Shown piece by piece: positions 1-11,654 of a DNA stretch of 64,000 nucleotides. The notes under the pieces are model-generated. The model did no database searches, was not told where the DNA came from, and saw nothing but the letters and a program-made list of their open reading frames with translations. The position numbers and the translations under genes are program-made. Numbering within the stretch: the first letter of the stretch is position 1; each line of letters starts with the position of its first letter. This DNA is from Glossina fuscipes. Its lineage: Eukaryota > Arthropoda > Insecta > Diptera > Glossinidae. The stretch lies in the NCBI RefSeq assembly GCF_014805625.2, contig NW_023998416.1:30382068-30446067 (forward strand). Reading direction: 5' to 3'.

Positions 1-116
1 CGATGAGCAGATTTTATATTCCAAAAAAACCCACGCAGCCTGATAAGTCTCCGATGCGTACATGATTTCACAAATTATTTCGTTGTGTTATAACAATTAG
101 ACCAAGTAGAGGGAGT

Positions 117-180
117 GAGAGAGAGAGAGAGAGAGAGAGATAGAGAGAGAGAGAGATAGAGATAGAAAGAAAGAGAAAGA
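117..180. repeat. GA-rich microsatellite
   Basis: A (GA)n tract interrupted by TA and AA dinucleotides. Simple sequence only; no coding signal. Confidence 0.9.
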
Positions 181-816
181 GAGTGAAAGGGGGGACTTTC
201 ATAAACTATTTAAGAAGCAACTCTTCGTGCAAAATTCATTTACTCATTGACTCCAAAAAAACGTCCCCTTTTTCTTTTTCCTACAATTTTTTCTCCTCTT
301 GGGCTTATCTTGGAAATGTTAATGAATGACTATTACTGGTAATTAAAATAATTACTAATATTAATCAAATGCACTGTATATATAGGTATATGTGTAAACT
401 TTATTTTTGTTGCAAGTACTTCGATCGACTTAGTATATGAATCTATTTACTTTCTTCGGTAATGGTAAGAAAAGCAAAAAAAAAACAAAAAGAAAAGATT
501 TTATTTTCATTTTTTCTCACACACTCTCAAAAAACACAAAAAAAAAAAAAAGAAAGTTTTTTTTCTTTTTGTTATTTCTTCATTGCAAAGTCATTTCATT
601 GACAAACCCAAGAGTTCAACACTGAGAAAAAAAACATTACATTGTCAGACAACAAACACATATACATACATGTTTGCAAAATCTCATTTATTAAAATCGC
701 GAGCTTTACTGCAATCAATGGAAACGGCAACGAACTCTGTGCACATTCGTACATAAAAGTGTATTTAAAATTTTCACAAAAAAACACTAACAACAACACA
801 ACAATATAACACCATA

Positions 817-985
817 AGGTTGATGCAAATGATGTTGATGATGATGTTTTTGTGTTATTGCTGCTACTGATGACGATGACGATGATGGTGACGATGATGG
901 TGATAATGATGCTAATCATAATTATGATAATGATAATGATGATGGTGACGATAATGATGATGATGATAATGATGATGTTGATGAC
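817..985. repeat. Imperfect GAT/ATG trinucleotide repeat
   Basis: About 170 bases of GAT/GAC/GAA-type triplets. It yields open frames on both strands (Met-rich on +, Ile-rich on -), which are by-products of the repeat rather than genes. Confidence 0.85.
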
Positions 986-1525
986 GACTGTAATAAGCTC
1001 GACCAAGAAATGCTGTAAGAATTTTGTACATATAAACCGTGTATATGGAAACCCAAGAAAGTCGAGCACAGATGATATGTTTTAAGCGTTTCGAATACGT
1101 TCTTGATTACTAATTTCAATGCATTACATTTAAGGCTGTTCAAAGATGGAAGGGGTCCTGTTTTAGTACTTTGCTTGACTGTTCCACCTCACTTGCTGAT
1201 GCTGACAATACCGAAAAAATATATTATTTCTATGTGTTAGTTGATTTGGTTACTTTAAGATTACACACTGTGTAATGGGCCAAAAGCAAAATCACATGTA
1301 TACATTACGCACACAAACATAAAGCACAAACAAACACACATGAGAGACAATCGTAATACGTGAACGTAAACATATGCTTCCCATGTCGTTCAGAGATTCA
1401 GATTTCAGTGTATATGTCTCCTCAACGGGTCGCATTTACAGTGGAGCTTCATGCAGATATAGTTGCCATTTTGGTATTGCTGTTGTTGTCACTGCAATAA
1501 GTAGATGCTTCTTACAGCCAACGAG

Positions 1526-1585
1526 GCAAGCAAGCAAACAGGCAAGCAAGCAAGCAAGCAGGCAGGCAGGCAGGCAGGCAGGCAT
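1526..1585. repeat. Tetranucleotide repeat (GCAA/GCAG)n
   Basis: Direct repeats of GCAA that change to GCAG/GGCA in the second half, so two linked 4-bp units. It creates the low-complexity stretch of a spurious plus-strand ORF. Confidence 0.9.
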
Positions 1586-1599
1586 AACATTAAAAAGAT

Positions 1600-2060
1600 T
1601 TTTATATGAGTTTCGCTGTCATTATGTGGCTTTTATTATTGTTGTTGTTCTTAATCTTGCTGTTGTTATTTTTGTTGTTGTTGCTGTTCTTGTTGTCGCT
1701 GTCGCGTTTGCGGTTTTTTGTTTCCATTTGCCATTGCTGATGAGAATTGTATTTCGTACTCGAAATGTTGACGTTTTTATATAATTTCGGATGCTGCCGT
1801 GTTTGGTCGTCTATAGCGTTGTTGTTTTTTTTTCTTATTATTATTATTTTTATTTATTTTTTAATTGTATTTTTTTACAAAAATATTGTTAACCCAACCA
1901 TTGGCGACTCGTAAAAGTATATCGTATTTTACGGTTTTCATTTATTTGCCTTAAATCATTTCACTCTATAACACCAGGCCTATCAACCGCCGCCGCCACT
2001 GCCACCACCACCACCGGCGCTGCCACAACTTATTAACGCTTCGTTCTACACTCGTGCACG
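1600..2060 (-). promoter_or_regulatory. Possible 5' leader or exon of an unseen minus-strand gene
   Basis: Read on the minus strand, this stretch starts with a GC-rich GGC/GGT triplet block (about 1988-2035), unusual in this AT-rich window. It continues into A-rich sequence with many AACAAC/CAACAA triplets, a composition typical of fly 5' leaders. There is a short ATG frame of about 22 codons inside. No long ORF or homologous protein was found, so this is inference from composition only. It could equally be neutral low-complexity DNA. Confidence 0.2.
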
Positions 2061-2356
2061 CACTACTCTATAATTAAAAATTCAATACCAGATGCCGGTG
2101 TTATTTTTCTCTTCTTTTTTTTTCTCGTTTTCTGAATACTCTGGTGTTTTGTTGTTGTAAATTTTCATTTAACATATCTGCCGTCTGCTGTGAAATCTAC
2201 GCGGCATTCGTTACAATCATTGTTTGATCTTTTCACATATATCTTTTACTTTTTTCTTTTTTTTGTTTTTGTAATATTTATTGAACACTCACACCTACAG
2301 CCTCACCGAATAAGTAACAATTATTATACAAATAATAAAAATTAAAATTTTTTAAA

Positions 2357-2392
<36 letters not shown>

Positions 2393-3561
2393 CGATTCCA
2401 ACACAACATAATGTAAATGAAAGTAAACACTCCTACTAAATTTAGGATTAAGTTTTGATTTCTTCAACGAGTATGACTAAGAATAGAGATTTGTTCATTT
2501 TAGTATTCGGTTTGTAACATTTCAGAAACAACGAATGAAAGTAATCGGAGAAGTGTGCCACGACGAGCAACGGTAAAAGAGAACGTCAAGGTCTCTTCTT
2601 TTTTTTTCTTTTAATAGGTCAATAGTTAGTTCGAGGCGCAGGCGAAAACAAAGCAAAGTAATAGATAGGCCGCAGTCTAGTGTTAATAACTCAACTCAAT
2701 CAGATTTAAACGACTCTGTTGGCAAATGATTTTGATTGGATAATCTGTTAACTGCCGATGAGACTTGAGCCGTACTACTTGGCAGTAACACGAATCAGAA
2801 ATTCATCATCCGAATCAGCCATCGCCTGACATTCCAGGAAACCATATTAGTGCCTAAATTAGTTCAACTGGTTCCTTAGAAGTTTGGCATATTGATCGCG
2901 TACTTGATCAATGCATAATGTTTATATTAAAACAAGTTCGAATAGGCAAAGGTGTTTAATTCCTGCATAAGCATTCTCCATTTAACATGCATTTATGTGC
3001 CGCTTAAGCGTAACAAGGCAATTAAAAAAGGCAAAAGAAAAAGCCTTACTTGGAAAGGTAAGGCATTTACCTTCATTTTTAATGTTAATACAGATTTTTA
3101 TTTTGCGGTAACGACTTGAAACGATTTTTCGTTTTCTAAGACGCAAAACACCTAGCAGCACTTGCTAAAGATTCCGCAAGACATGGATCTACTTCATCAA
3201 GCGCTATTTCCGATCAAATTACGTACGACACCCGTCGACCTACTAATTGATAGAACTAGTACGCTCTATAGAAATGTAAGTAGGAATTTAGTCTCAATAA
3301 AACCTCATAGATCAAGTTCGGGAGTAGTCATGACTAGTCCACAAGCACAACCCTTTCTATAAATAAAAGAGAAAGCTGCAAAAATATTTAAAAAAAAGAA
3401 ATTTCTAAACAAAAAATTGGATGACAGGTGCGCCTGCGCATATTAAACGGTTTTATTTTTCTTTCTTTTCCCAACCGATTGTGTCTTCAACATATCGGAA
3501 CGCTTAATAGTCCGGCCAGAAATTTGGGAAGCAAAATATATATTAATATGTGTTTCGAAGT

Positions 3562-3650
3562 AAGATAACGGTTGTTTGTTAGCACGCCCGCTACTCGGAA
3601 GCTAAGTTTCGAGTCTGTGTTGGCTCTGCCATCCATTCCATTGATTATGA
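3562..3650 (+). other. tRNA-like sequence (possible SINE head or tRNA relic)
   Basis: TTAGCACGCCCGC followed about 20 bases later by TTTCGAGTC resembles the A-box/D-arm and B-box/T-loop of a tRNA gene, ending near TCTGCCA. The anticodon arm is too short and the acceptor stem does not pair. It is therefore not a working tRNA; a decayed tRNA or tRNA-derived SINE head is possible. The match could be chance. Confidence 0.2.
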
Positions 3651-4755
3651 GTAAATTATACAATAAATCCTTATATTCGTCGCTGTTGGAGATTATGATC
3701 TGACTATTGATGCGAAATTTTCCATAATTATTACCTTTGGATAAATATTTAGATTTAAAACAAGCGTTTACATGGTAATGCCAAGCTCAAAAGCGTAGTT
3801 AAACTTAAATGGTCGAGACAACTGTTCGTAAGCGTAACTTTCTACTGTTAATGTAAGCCCTACTCTTGCAGCTTACGTAACCTATCTACCAAACTACCTC
3901 ATTTAATAATACTATGCTATGGCGGAAGCGAAAATGTCTACTGCTTGGGCTATCTCAAGAGTCTCGGTTGTTCACCTGTCATGCTCACGTCTAACAATAT
4001 CGCAATAACATTGCAATTTCCTCGCAAATGCCTTGCAAAGAGTGTTTCATATTCGTCTCAAGATGAATGCGACTTTCTCACTGGTTTATTTTTCAATTTT
4101 CATTACAATAATGTTAAGCCTAAAACCCGAAAAAATGACTCATGGAAATAAAGGTTTGGCTGTAAATTGTTTAAAAAAAATAAGAAAAATAATAAAACAA
4201 CAACAACAAAAAGGAAAAGAAAACTAAATAAAAAATCCTAATAAAACTTGTGTGGTTTGTTTAATGTTAATCAGTTAAAGTTTTCGAAAATGAAAACTTA
4301 ATGATATCCAATTGTATTCAAAGTCCTACACAACTAAAACATCAGTAAATAGGTTACCCTTTTTTAGAAACTTTTACAAAGTGAATCTGTAAAAAAAAAC
4401 TCTACGTATCCGTATTAAGCATACGAAGGCTTAACGAAATGTCAAGCAATTTTTTGAAAGGTTTTTGAAAACTTTAAAAATGTTTGCTAAGATTTTACTA
4501 AATATTTAAAAAAATTGGTAAAAACATTGTTCTCAGTTATTATTATTATTATTATTATTATTTTAATTTTAGACTAATGAAATGAATTCTTAGACTAAAA
4601 AAAAAGACATTGAGCACTACACAGGCTATCGGCTCTGCTCTCAGTTAGTAAGCATACAACGTATGTGAAAGCATCGAAAAATGTTTCAGTTGGTAAGAAA
4701 TCAAAAACGAATTATATTCGAATTTGAGTGGAAACTTCTGATATCCACTACTCGA

Positions 4756-4781
4756 TATCGATACGATATACCATATCGTAT
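4756..4781. promoter_or_regulatory. DRE-type TATCGATA motif overlapping a 9-bp inverted repeat
   Basis: TATCGATA (4756-4763) is the known Drosophila DREF-binding consensus. It overlaps a perfect inverted repeat, ATACGATAT-acc-ATATCGTAT (4761-4781). No gene start is recognised nearby, so a promoter function is unproven. Confidence 0.35.
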
Positions 4782-5478
4782 ATAGTCCTTTTTCATTACT
4801 TTTACTTGATCATTATTATATCTTATAATATATACGTAAAATATGGATTGACAAATGAATCCATATTCGGCTGATTTTCAAACCTACTCTGATAAGTTTG
4901 CATAAGTAAACAGACGAAAATGACTAAATCGATCATCTTCCTCAAGCTAAGTAGAAGCATAAATATACATACGCTTTACGGGATCTTCTGGATTATCTTT
5001 ACGGCTTACTAAAGCAAAACGGTAGATTTTCAGCTTAAGTAAATTTCGGTTGATTTAGCATATTGTTATACCTACCGCAGGGGCCTGGGCATATATTTAC
5101 TTTGTGAAAAAACATTTACAGCAATTAAAAGGAAGCGGATTCAGTGTTTTAAACAATATGAAATTTTTCTTCGATCTGGGCATAACTGTCCATCTATCTA
5201 TGTATCCGTGCGAGTGTGTATGCATGGCGAAATATCAAAATATCATCACGTACACTAGCTTCGTTGAAGATTATCGTTCCCTTGGGAGCTTTGAGATTAT
5301 TCTTAATAGATCTGTATGGCCGGTAGACGAGCTTCCAAAAGAATTAATTTCGCGCAGAAAGCAATCAACAGCCACTTCGCCTAGACGTCTTGCACCTCTA
5401 TTGTCAGTGCTCATGTCATCGATATCCTTATCGCCTGCTCTCTTAAAGAACTAAGTCGCCCTTGAAGTGAGCTATCGT

Positions 5479-5790
5479 TGTACTTGCAAAATGTTAGAGG
5501 CTTGAACACGGGATACCTCTCCAGAGCTTGGAGATGCTGAAACCTTGTATCCAGGCAGGTTTTAGGTAAGACAGAGTGACGAGAACAGGTGATGGTGTAT
5601 TAATTGTCGCACAAATTTGCCTGTCATCGAATTTATTCCCCAATCTAGGGAATTTTGAGTTCGTCACCGTAAAAGATAAGTTTGAGTTTGATTTTGCCTG
5701 TTTTTTACTCCACAGTACGATATATACTGTGAACGTCTTTCTTTTCGAAAGCAAAAATTGGATTTTTTTACGCATTACCGATAAAATACA
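5479..5790 (+). pseudogene. Non-LTR retrotransposon endonuclease (EEP) fragment
   Basis: Two plus-strand pieces look like an apurinic-type endonuclease of jockey/I-like LINEs. The first, LYLQNVRGLNT (5485-5517), is the usual N-terminal beta strand with the catalytic Asn. The second, near 5570-5790, starts RTGDGVLIVAQICLSSN and continues with a strand like EFVTVKDKFEF, as in the middle of the domain. The sequence between them is frameshifted and too short, so the copy is broken. The plus-strand frame just upstream (about 5240-5450) may be the same element. Reverse transcriptase motifs were not found. Confidence 0.55.
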
Positions 5791-6301
5791 AAACCTATAT
5801 AGAAAAGGGGTAAAATTTCCCTATACAGTTTATTACTGTCTGACTGACTTCTTTTGGCCTAAGAATAAACACTATTTAAAATGGCTCGGATCGGACAATT
5901 TTTTTGACCACTACCCATATAAAGCCTTATTTCGGAAAGTTGTTATATGAACATCTGTAACGTAATGTAGGATATTTAGTAATGATTGTGTATTTAATGT
6001 ATTTTAGATGTTACTAATTATTAATAAACGTTCTTTTAATTGGTGGATCAATGGGCGCTTGCTTTAAAAATGCGCGCCTATTAAAAATTCAAAGAGATAG
6101 TTAATTGTGAAATTTGTTGCGTTCAATGGCAATTAATAATGTTACATAGAAACAAAAACTTAATTGCCCTAGTTTTACTTTTCTATATGTAGATATAAAT
6201 GAAACAATTAAAAATTTTACGATCAATTGAAGAAAAATAAAATATAAAAAATAAAATGCGTGATACATACATGTGAAAAGTAATCCTTTTAGGGTATACT
6301 G

Positions 6302-6303
<2 letters not shown>

Positions 6304-6331
<28 letters not shown>
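6304..6331. repeat. Poly-A tract
   Basis: About 27 consecutive A. It could be a retroposon tail, but no matching element body was identified. Confidence 0.85.
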
Positions 6332-6332
<1 letters not shown>

Positions 6333-6399
6333 GAAACAATTTTTAAATTGCATAAATAAACGGCGAAAAAAATTCCTTGTTGGTTATGTTGTTGTAGCC

Positions 6400-6618
6400 T
6401 TGTACAACAAGTACTTGTTGGAATGCACTGCTAGCAGCCTTACTGTCTTATTCTCTGCCTTCTGCTTCTTCTTCTTCTTCTCCTACTTCTTCAACCAATG
6501 CTATGTTGTCTCTGCTGTTCGTCGCTCGTTTTACTCTCCGTTCTTTTTCATTGCGCCACACGTTTTCCACTTGAATCTGTATGTTTTTCTGTATTGTTTT
6601 TATTTTGCCCCTGTTGTG

Positions 6619-6655
<37 letters not shown>

Positions 6656-7050
6656 ACTATGACTGCTCTCGCTGCTGCTCGAGCAGCTGACTGAGCTCAA
6701 TAAAGTGGTTTTAGCTTAATTTAGCAAACACAAGGCGTAGATGCTTTAACTAAAATTCAAGTTTATATGTATATATATAAAAACTTATATACATATAGAT
6801 GTACATGTTTGTATGTACATATAGTTGCATGTGTTCTGTATATCGTGTTTGAATCTTTTTTCAAGGCTTCTCTTTTTGATTTAACGAATATTTTTCCACC
6901 TTTTTTTTTTTTATTTCAATTTTTTTATGCCTGTAGTTGTTGTTGTTGTTATTGTGCGTTGCTTTCAATATAAAAATTTGTTTTAAAAGCAAACCGATAC
7001 CGCTTTTTCAATTTATTTGTTTATTTCTATTTACCACCACCAATCAACTG
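6400..7050 (-). promoter_or_regulatory. Possible promoter and 5' leader of a minus-strand gene
   Basis: On the minus strand, a GTGCGTCAGTTG sequence near 7045 contains a TCAGT initiator-like core just after a GC-richer block. It is followed by several hundred bases of A-rich leader-like sequence with AACAACAACAAC and a (CAG)n tract. There is no coding exon, so a transcript would have to splice to exons left of the window. Inference from composition only. Confidence 0.2.
6621..6655. repeat. (CTG)n / (CAG)n trinucleotide repeat
   Basis: Eleven to twelve uninterrupted CTG units on the plus strand. The poly-Cys ORF through it is an artefact. Confidence 0.9.
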
Positions 7051-8222
7051 ACGCACACTTCTCGCACCCGCACGCGTTTCGCACATAAAAACACATATGA
7101 CGCACTTCGAACAATAAAGGCGCATTCGAGCACAAATATGCACCTATTTTTATTTACTTATCACTGGTTAAATATATATTTAAAATACAATTATTTAAAG
7201 TTAACCGAACAAAAAGTGTATTTGCTAGGCTTTGGAGTTTCGAGCTCCTCTTCTATATTTCAATTCTTGTAAATATTTAATCCTCAAGCAAAACTGTTTA
7301 CTCTTGGCTTTCCTCATAAAATCAATTGACTTCTCGCATATTATTTTCTTTTTTTTCCACTTAAAAAATATTTATTTAATTTTTTTATTTTTTTTCTTTT
7401 CCTCAATACTTGGTTGGTTCTTCGGTTAGCATTCTTGTTTGATTTTGCGTTTTGGTCACATATTGAATTAATGGTTTGTATTAAATTCTCGTCTCTAGCA
7501 GACGAAAACAGCAAAAACGAAAAAAAATAAATAAAAAAAAAAAAACAAAAAGAAGAAAACCGTAAGTTGTTCGCGTTGTGTTCTATGTGTGCAATTTAAT
7601 GTCTTAGCCGTTGCTCAATATTAAGAATTTTCTTCAATTTTCAACTTGCAACTCCACTTAATTCTCGTTAAGATCTCTCTAAGAAGTTCACATAAGCTAA
7701 GCTAGAAAAAAATTCGCATTTTTCTTCTTTTTTTTTTGCTTCTTCTTATGCAGCTTGAAAATATTTTCAATTTAACGTAAAGACAATCGTTTGTACGCGT
7801 TCACCGTTGAGTATAAACTGAATTCAGGCATAAGGAGTGCATGTGTTGTAAGCCAAGTGTTTGGATTGAGATAAATTTTAAACAAAATTTCGAGATACTT
7901 TACTGAAAATGTGTTACCACCTGTTCGCACTTTAAAACTCTCTGTTAAGTTTGAATTTTGCAACAGTTTTTAATAACCGCCCCAGCAACGACAAAGACCA
8001 AGGGATAATTAAAAATGAATATCTAAACAATTGAAATGGAAAAGAAGGCATTTCCACACAATATTATACGAATATCGGAATCTCCAAAAGTGTGCATATA
8101 GAATATTATCGCTTCACTACTTGCTTCTTTTTACCGCTACCCATTACTCCGTTAAATTTGTCAAATATTTGTAACACCTAAAATTAGGCAACGGTGAACT
8201 ATCATTTTGCTACCATGTCCAA

Positions 8223-8490
8223 AAAGTAAGACTAATCTTTTTTTTTCTTCTTTTCATGTTTCTGAAAGTAATTCGCAAACTCATATAAAATTCCCTGTTA
8301 ATAGTTTGGCCCGGAGGAAGGAACTCATAGTATAGCATATCACTACGATAATCGAAGAAAACTATTAATATTACCTTAATTATCGAGCGACTTTGGCTCA
8401 CTCTTCGCACGATATTCGCTCGATCGGTCGGTTGTGTCCGGGTCATATGCATAGATCCAATTCTCATCTCCCGAAGTTAACGCAAACATA
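8223..8490 (-). pseudogene. mariner transposase, catalytic-core fragment
   Basis: The minus-strand frame reads GDENWIYAYDPDTTDRSSEY, matching the first catalytic Asp block of mariner transposases (family pattern GDE.W.YGYDP.T). It then has VILIVFFDYRS, matching the second Asp block, and FLPPGQTINREFY, matching the strand after it. The third Asp block (HHDNAPAH type) is missing and the frame ends in low-complexity sequence near 8210. It is a truncated, inactive DD34D-type copy. Adjacent mariner sequence lies at 8823-9075 and may be from the same or a second copy. Confidence 0.8.
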
Positions 8491-8822
8491 AGCTTTTCTG
8501 CTCAACAAAATCGCACGTTGTACAAAACCAAATGCAGTTGAAACACTAATGACATATATAATATGAAATTTGACACAGATCAGCGGTCTGTCACAGTGCT
8601 ACCAATATAGAAAAAACTACTTCTGATACTCTATATAACGGCGCAATTTAACTTCAATATCGGTCTTACTTTTTGCTCATTTCCATTCTCCTTCATGTCT
8701 TCATAGAAGCCTTTGAAGCTACGCACACTTGATGACTTTATTTTATATCTGTCCCATTACTCCCATTACTGCGTTCATAATAAATCCAACTGTCTGAATT
8801 CGCGAGCGATTAGCAAATGTCT

Positions 8823-9075
8823 CCCTCATAGGGTTTTTATTAAAATAGTCAGGCATTACTCAATAAGTTCGTACTCCTTTTTATTTCGCCTGAACAGCGC
8901 TCGTAGTCATTTGATCAAAAATGGGCAAACGCGCCTTCACACTGCCTTCTGATATCCTTAAGGTGTTGCCTATCTCGCGCACAACTTTGTATATACTTTT
9001 CGACCTTCCAAAATAATTTTATGCATTTTTTTTCAGGTGTTCTGGAACATCTGCCGGGCAACCGCTCTACTCAGT
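8823..9075 (-). pseudogene. mariner transposase, N-terminal helix-turn-helix fragment
   Basis: Minus-strand pieces in shifting frames read VPEHLKK, then MHKIILEGRKVYTK, then IGNTLRISEGSVKA, then a piece like EYELIE.CLTILIK. In this order they match the mariner linker, the second helix-turn-helix (family pattern IREIA..L.ISEGSV) and the region before the catalytic core (family pattern QKQ.RV..SE.CL). At least two frameshifts and in-frame stops break it. A gap of about 330 bp of noncoding sequence separates it from the catalytic fragment. Confidence 0.7.
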
Positions 9076-9229
9076 ACCACGACTTTCTTTAAAATGAATT
9101 AACAACACACAAATTAATTTTTTGAACAGACGAGAAAGTCAACATTACATCTTGATGATTGCGAACGATGTTTTTTTGCTATTAAAAGGCTATGCTTTAT
9201 CAGCAAAAGAAAATTAGATTTTTCCAATG

Positions 9230-9410
9230 TATTCAAAAATGCGAAAGCAGCCTCACTAAAGCAACCGTAACTTGTAGACTAACTATTGAAATCTCGGGAA
9301 GTTTTAATGCATTCGTTTTGAAGGGGCTATTAACTAAACATCGTAGGATTCCTTCAATCGTAGCGGCATCTGTATGTCAAGCTAAGAGTATGTTATTTTG
9401 CTATGCTGCG
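9230..9410. repeat. Dispersed repeat next to mariner fragment (also at 37390-37560)
   Basis: The sequence around AGCAACCGTAACTTGTAGAC and TTCGTTTTGAAGGGGC resembles AACAACTGTGACTTGTAAAT and TTTCGCTTGAAGGTTTGC at 37415-37500, in the same order and spacing. Its position upstream of the mariner N-terminus suggests it is the 5' noncoding part of that element. This was judged by eye. Confidence 0.4.
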
Positions 9411-10347
9411 CCACCAAGTCTTTATTATTACACCTTTAAATGATGAGCTCTTGCTTATGAAAGAAAAGTTTAGTTGACGCTAATGCGTCTTGTTCTTCAA
9501 TTTATTATTGAATAGAAAGACTATTCGTAGACTCAAGCAACTTCGTTGGACTTTATGCATCAATGATCACTTTTCTTTCATCTTACATCTATTAATCTTT
9601 TATCTCATACTCAGGCCTTTTTTCTTTCATGTAGTCCAGATTGACTGTCATTGGGCAGACAGTTTATAGAAATCTGGGCGACTGGCTCAAGTATGTCAAC
9701 TATGACGACTTGAAAGGCTAGACTGTGCGATAAAAAAAGTATTAAATGTTTTCTTTTTTCTATAACGTGGGTATCTGTATGTCGGCAATGCGATTCAATA
9801 AAGACGTCAAACATGGCAATATCATAAAGCGGTTACAAAAATTTAAAGACAGCGATTACAGTAAGTGCCTTTCAATTGCTTTGCGGTTGCATTTTATACA
9901 GGAAAGCAAAATAATTGAAATAAAGAAAACCCGTACAATTCAGATAATCTGCAAAACGGTTAGTAGTAAATATGTTTTTGGTATAAAACTTGATCCGACG
10001 TATAGTTGAAGCTTAGCTACTTCTTTTGAATTATGGAAGAAAATAGGTTGAGTTATGCATTGCGAAGATATTCAGTTTTATAAATGTGCGTAAATAAATA
10101 TAGTGTCGAGTTTTAAGGGAATAAAAATACCGTTTCACACGCCAATAGCAATAATGGATTTATTGGAATTTTTTGTATTTTTTTAATATGACCAATCTCT
10201 CAGAGGTTGTCCCCTATTCGCGCAACTCGGTGATGGCCAGAAAGAGGTGAAGAAAGAGAAGAATAGACAAGTAGCCGCAGTCCAGGGAATGTGTTCCCGA
10301 TCGATACGTGTCATGTCTTTACTGACTAAGCAGCGACCAAAGCAAAC

Positions 10348-10536
10348 TTAACCGCGCACTTGACTTGACAGTTGCTGATTCTTGCCTATTCGGTTACTCT
10401 TGTAGAGTTGCTCCACATTCTCCCAATCTAGCTCCCAGTAACTGTTATTCATAGCGAAAACTGTGGCCAATGGTTCTGCAACAAAAGCATCCAAATTGAA
10501 CTGATTATAGCACTCTTGAATAAGACTTTCGACTTG
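10348..10536 (-). CDS. Orphan 62-codon open frame, possible exon or pseudogene
   Basis: The minus-strand frame runs from a Gln codon at 10536 to a TAA at 10350-10348 with no in-frame stop. It has a balanced, protein-like composition (for example FAMNNSYWELDWENVEQLY), unlike the low-complexity frames around it. It has no start Met at its head; the only internal Met is about residue 29. An A-rich run and a TTTTTCAAG acceptor-like site lie just upstream, so it could be a last exon, or a piece of a transposon or retrocopy. I do not recognise the family. Confidence 0.35.
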   Translation of the reverse strand, partial: QVESLIQECYNQFNLDAFVAEPLATVFAMNNSYWELDWENVEQLYKSNRIGKNQQLSSQVRG

Positions 10537-11654
10537 AAAAATAATTTTTTTTTTTTTTTTAATAAATTACTCTTGGGTTCTGTCTTTTATTTTCCCAAAT
10601 TTGCAGCTCATTTACGCATGATTTTTTAGTTTTTTTGTTATCATTTGGCGACGAGGAACAACGCTAGGAGAAGAAAACGTAGAAGTTATGCGACAAAGGG
10701 ACATTTCAAGACTTGGAAAGAACAAAATTATTGTGCAGACCGAAATTGCCATAAGAAAAAAGTTTATTTACATAATTTTATACAATACAGAGGCTTCTCG
10801 GAACACCAGAATCTCTTAATGTACGCATTATTAGTGCTGTTATGATATTAATAAGAAATTACAAAAAAGATCCACTTATCCTTCTCCCAATTAGAATCAT
10901 GTAATGCCACGTGAAGACTTAATTTCTATAAAGCACAGAATATTAATTTAATGTGCATGTCGAAAATTGGGCCAATTCGATTTTTTAAGTAAAGAATTAA
11001 TTAGACTTCAATTATTTATGTCATATGTTATGAAATAACATATAAAGGTTGGCTCTTCCTGTAGGAAAAGATTCAAAAGAACGGATCCGTGTACTCCAAA
11101 TTTAAAATAATAACTCTATTTATGAACTAACCAAATGTCCTGAGCCAATTCGCCTCATATTAATAATCTTAGGAATTATCCTTATTGAAAGGCTGGCTTT
11201 TTGCGGGAATGTTTAATTCACCACTATTTGATGGGTCAATGTCTTTCCATATGTAGTGCTTTACACGACAAATGAACGTGAAAATCAAATTCATTTCTCA
11301 CAGAGTTCCATTTGAGATTAAACCGTATCAGTTTAGCAGCAAATTTCTTTGAAACACATCGAGAATTACGATACGTAGACTGAACGCACAACAAGGCCGG
11401 CCTAAATTCAAAGACCAGTATAGCGAAATTCATTCTGTGTTCACACATGAAACTTAATGTACCCTATGTAACATGTGGTCACGAAAACACTGAATTCGAT
11501 TTTCAGGGAAAGCATAATACAACACCAGGCGCCTTATATTGCAGAAAGAGGGCTACTGGTGCAAATTGCGAAGGAGTTAAGTGTAATATGGTCGGAGCAC
11601 TGTCTAGAAGAAGCTTAACTATCCTCTTGCATGCAATTAATAACTCCTGGTCTG

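Larger units (their letters stand above)
2061..5240. other. Intergenic DNA, no gene recognised
   Basis: AT-rich sequence with a 29-base poly-A run (2364-2392) and an (ATT)n tract (about 4537-4563). The ORFs here are short and have no recognisable domain. Confidence 0.6.

Noticed and set aside
596..1143. Ile- and Met-rich ORFs on both strands
   Set aside because: Translations of the GAT trinucleotide repeat.
1374..1784. 136-codon plus-strand ORF
   Set aside because: Composition is driven by the GCAA/GCAG repeat and GTT/GTTGTT runs; no domain, and the opposite strand looks more like a leader.
6400..6690. Plus-strand ORF with poly-Cys
   Set aside because: (CTG)n repeat read in the Cys frame; no other protein feature.
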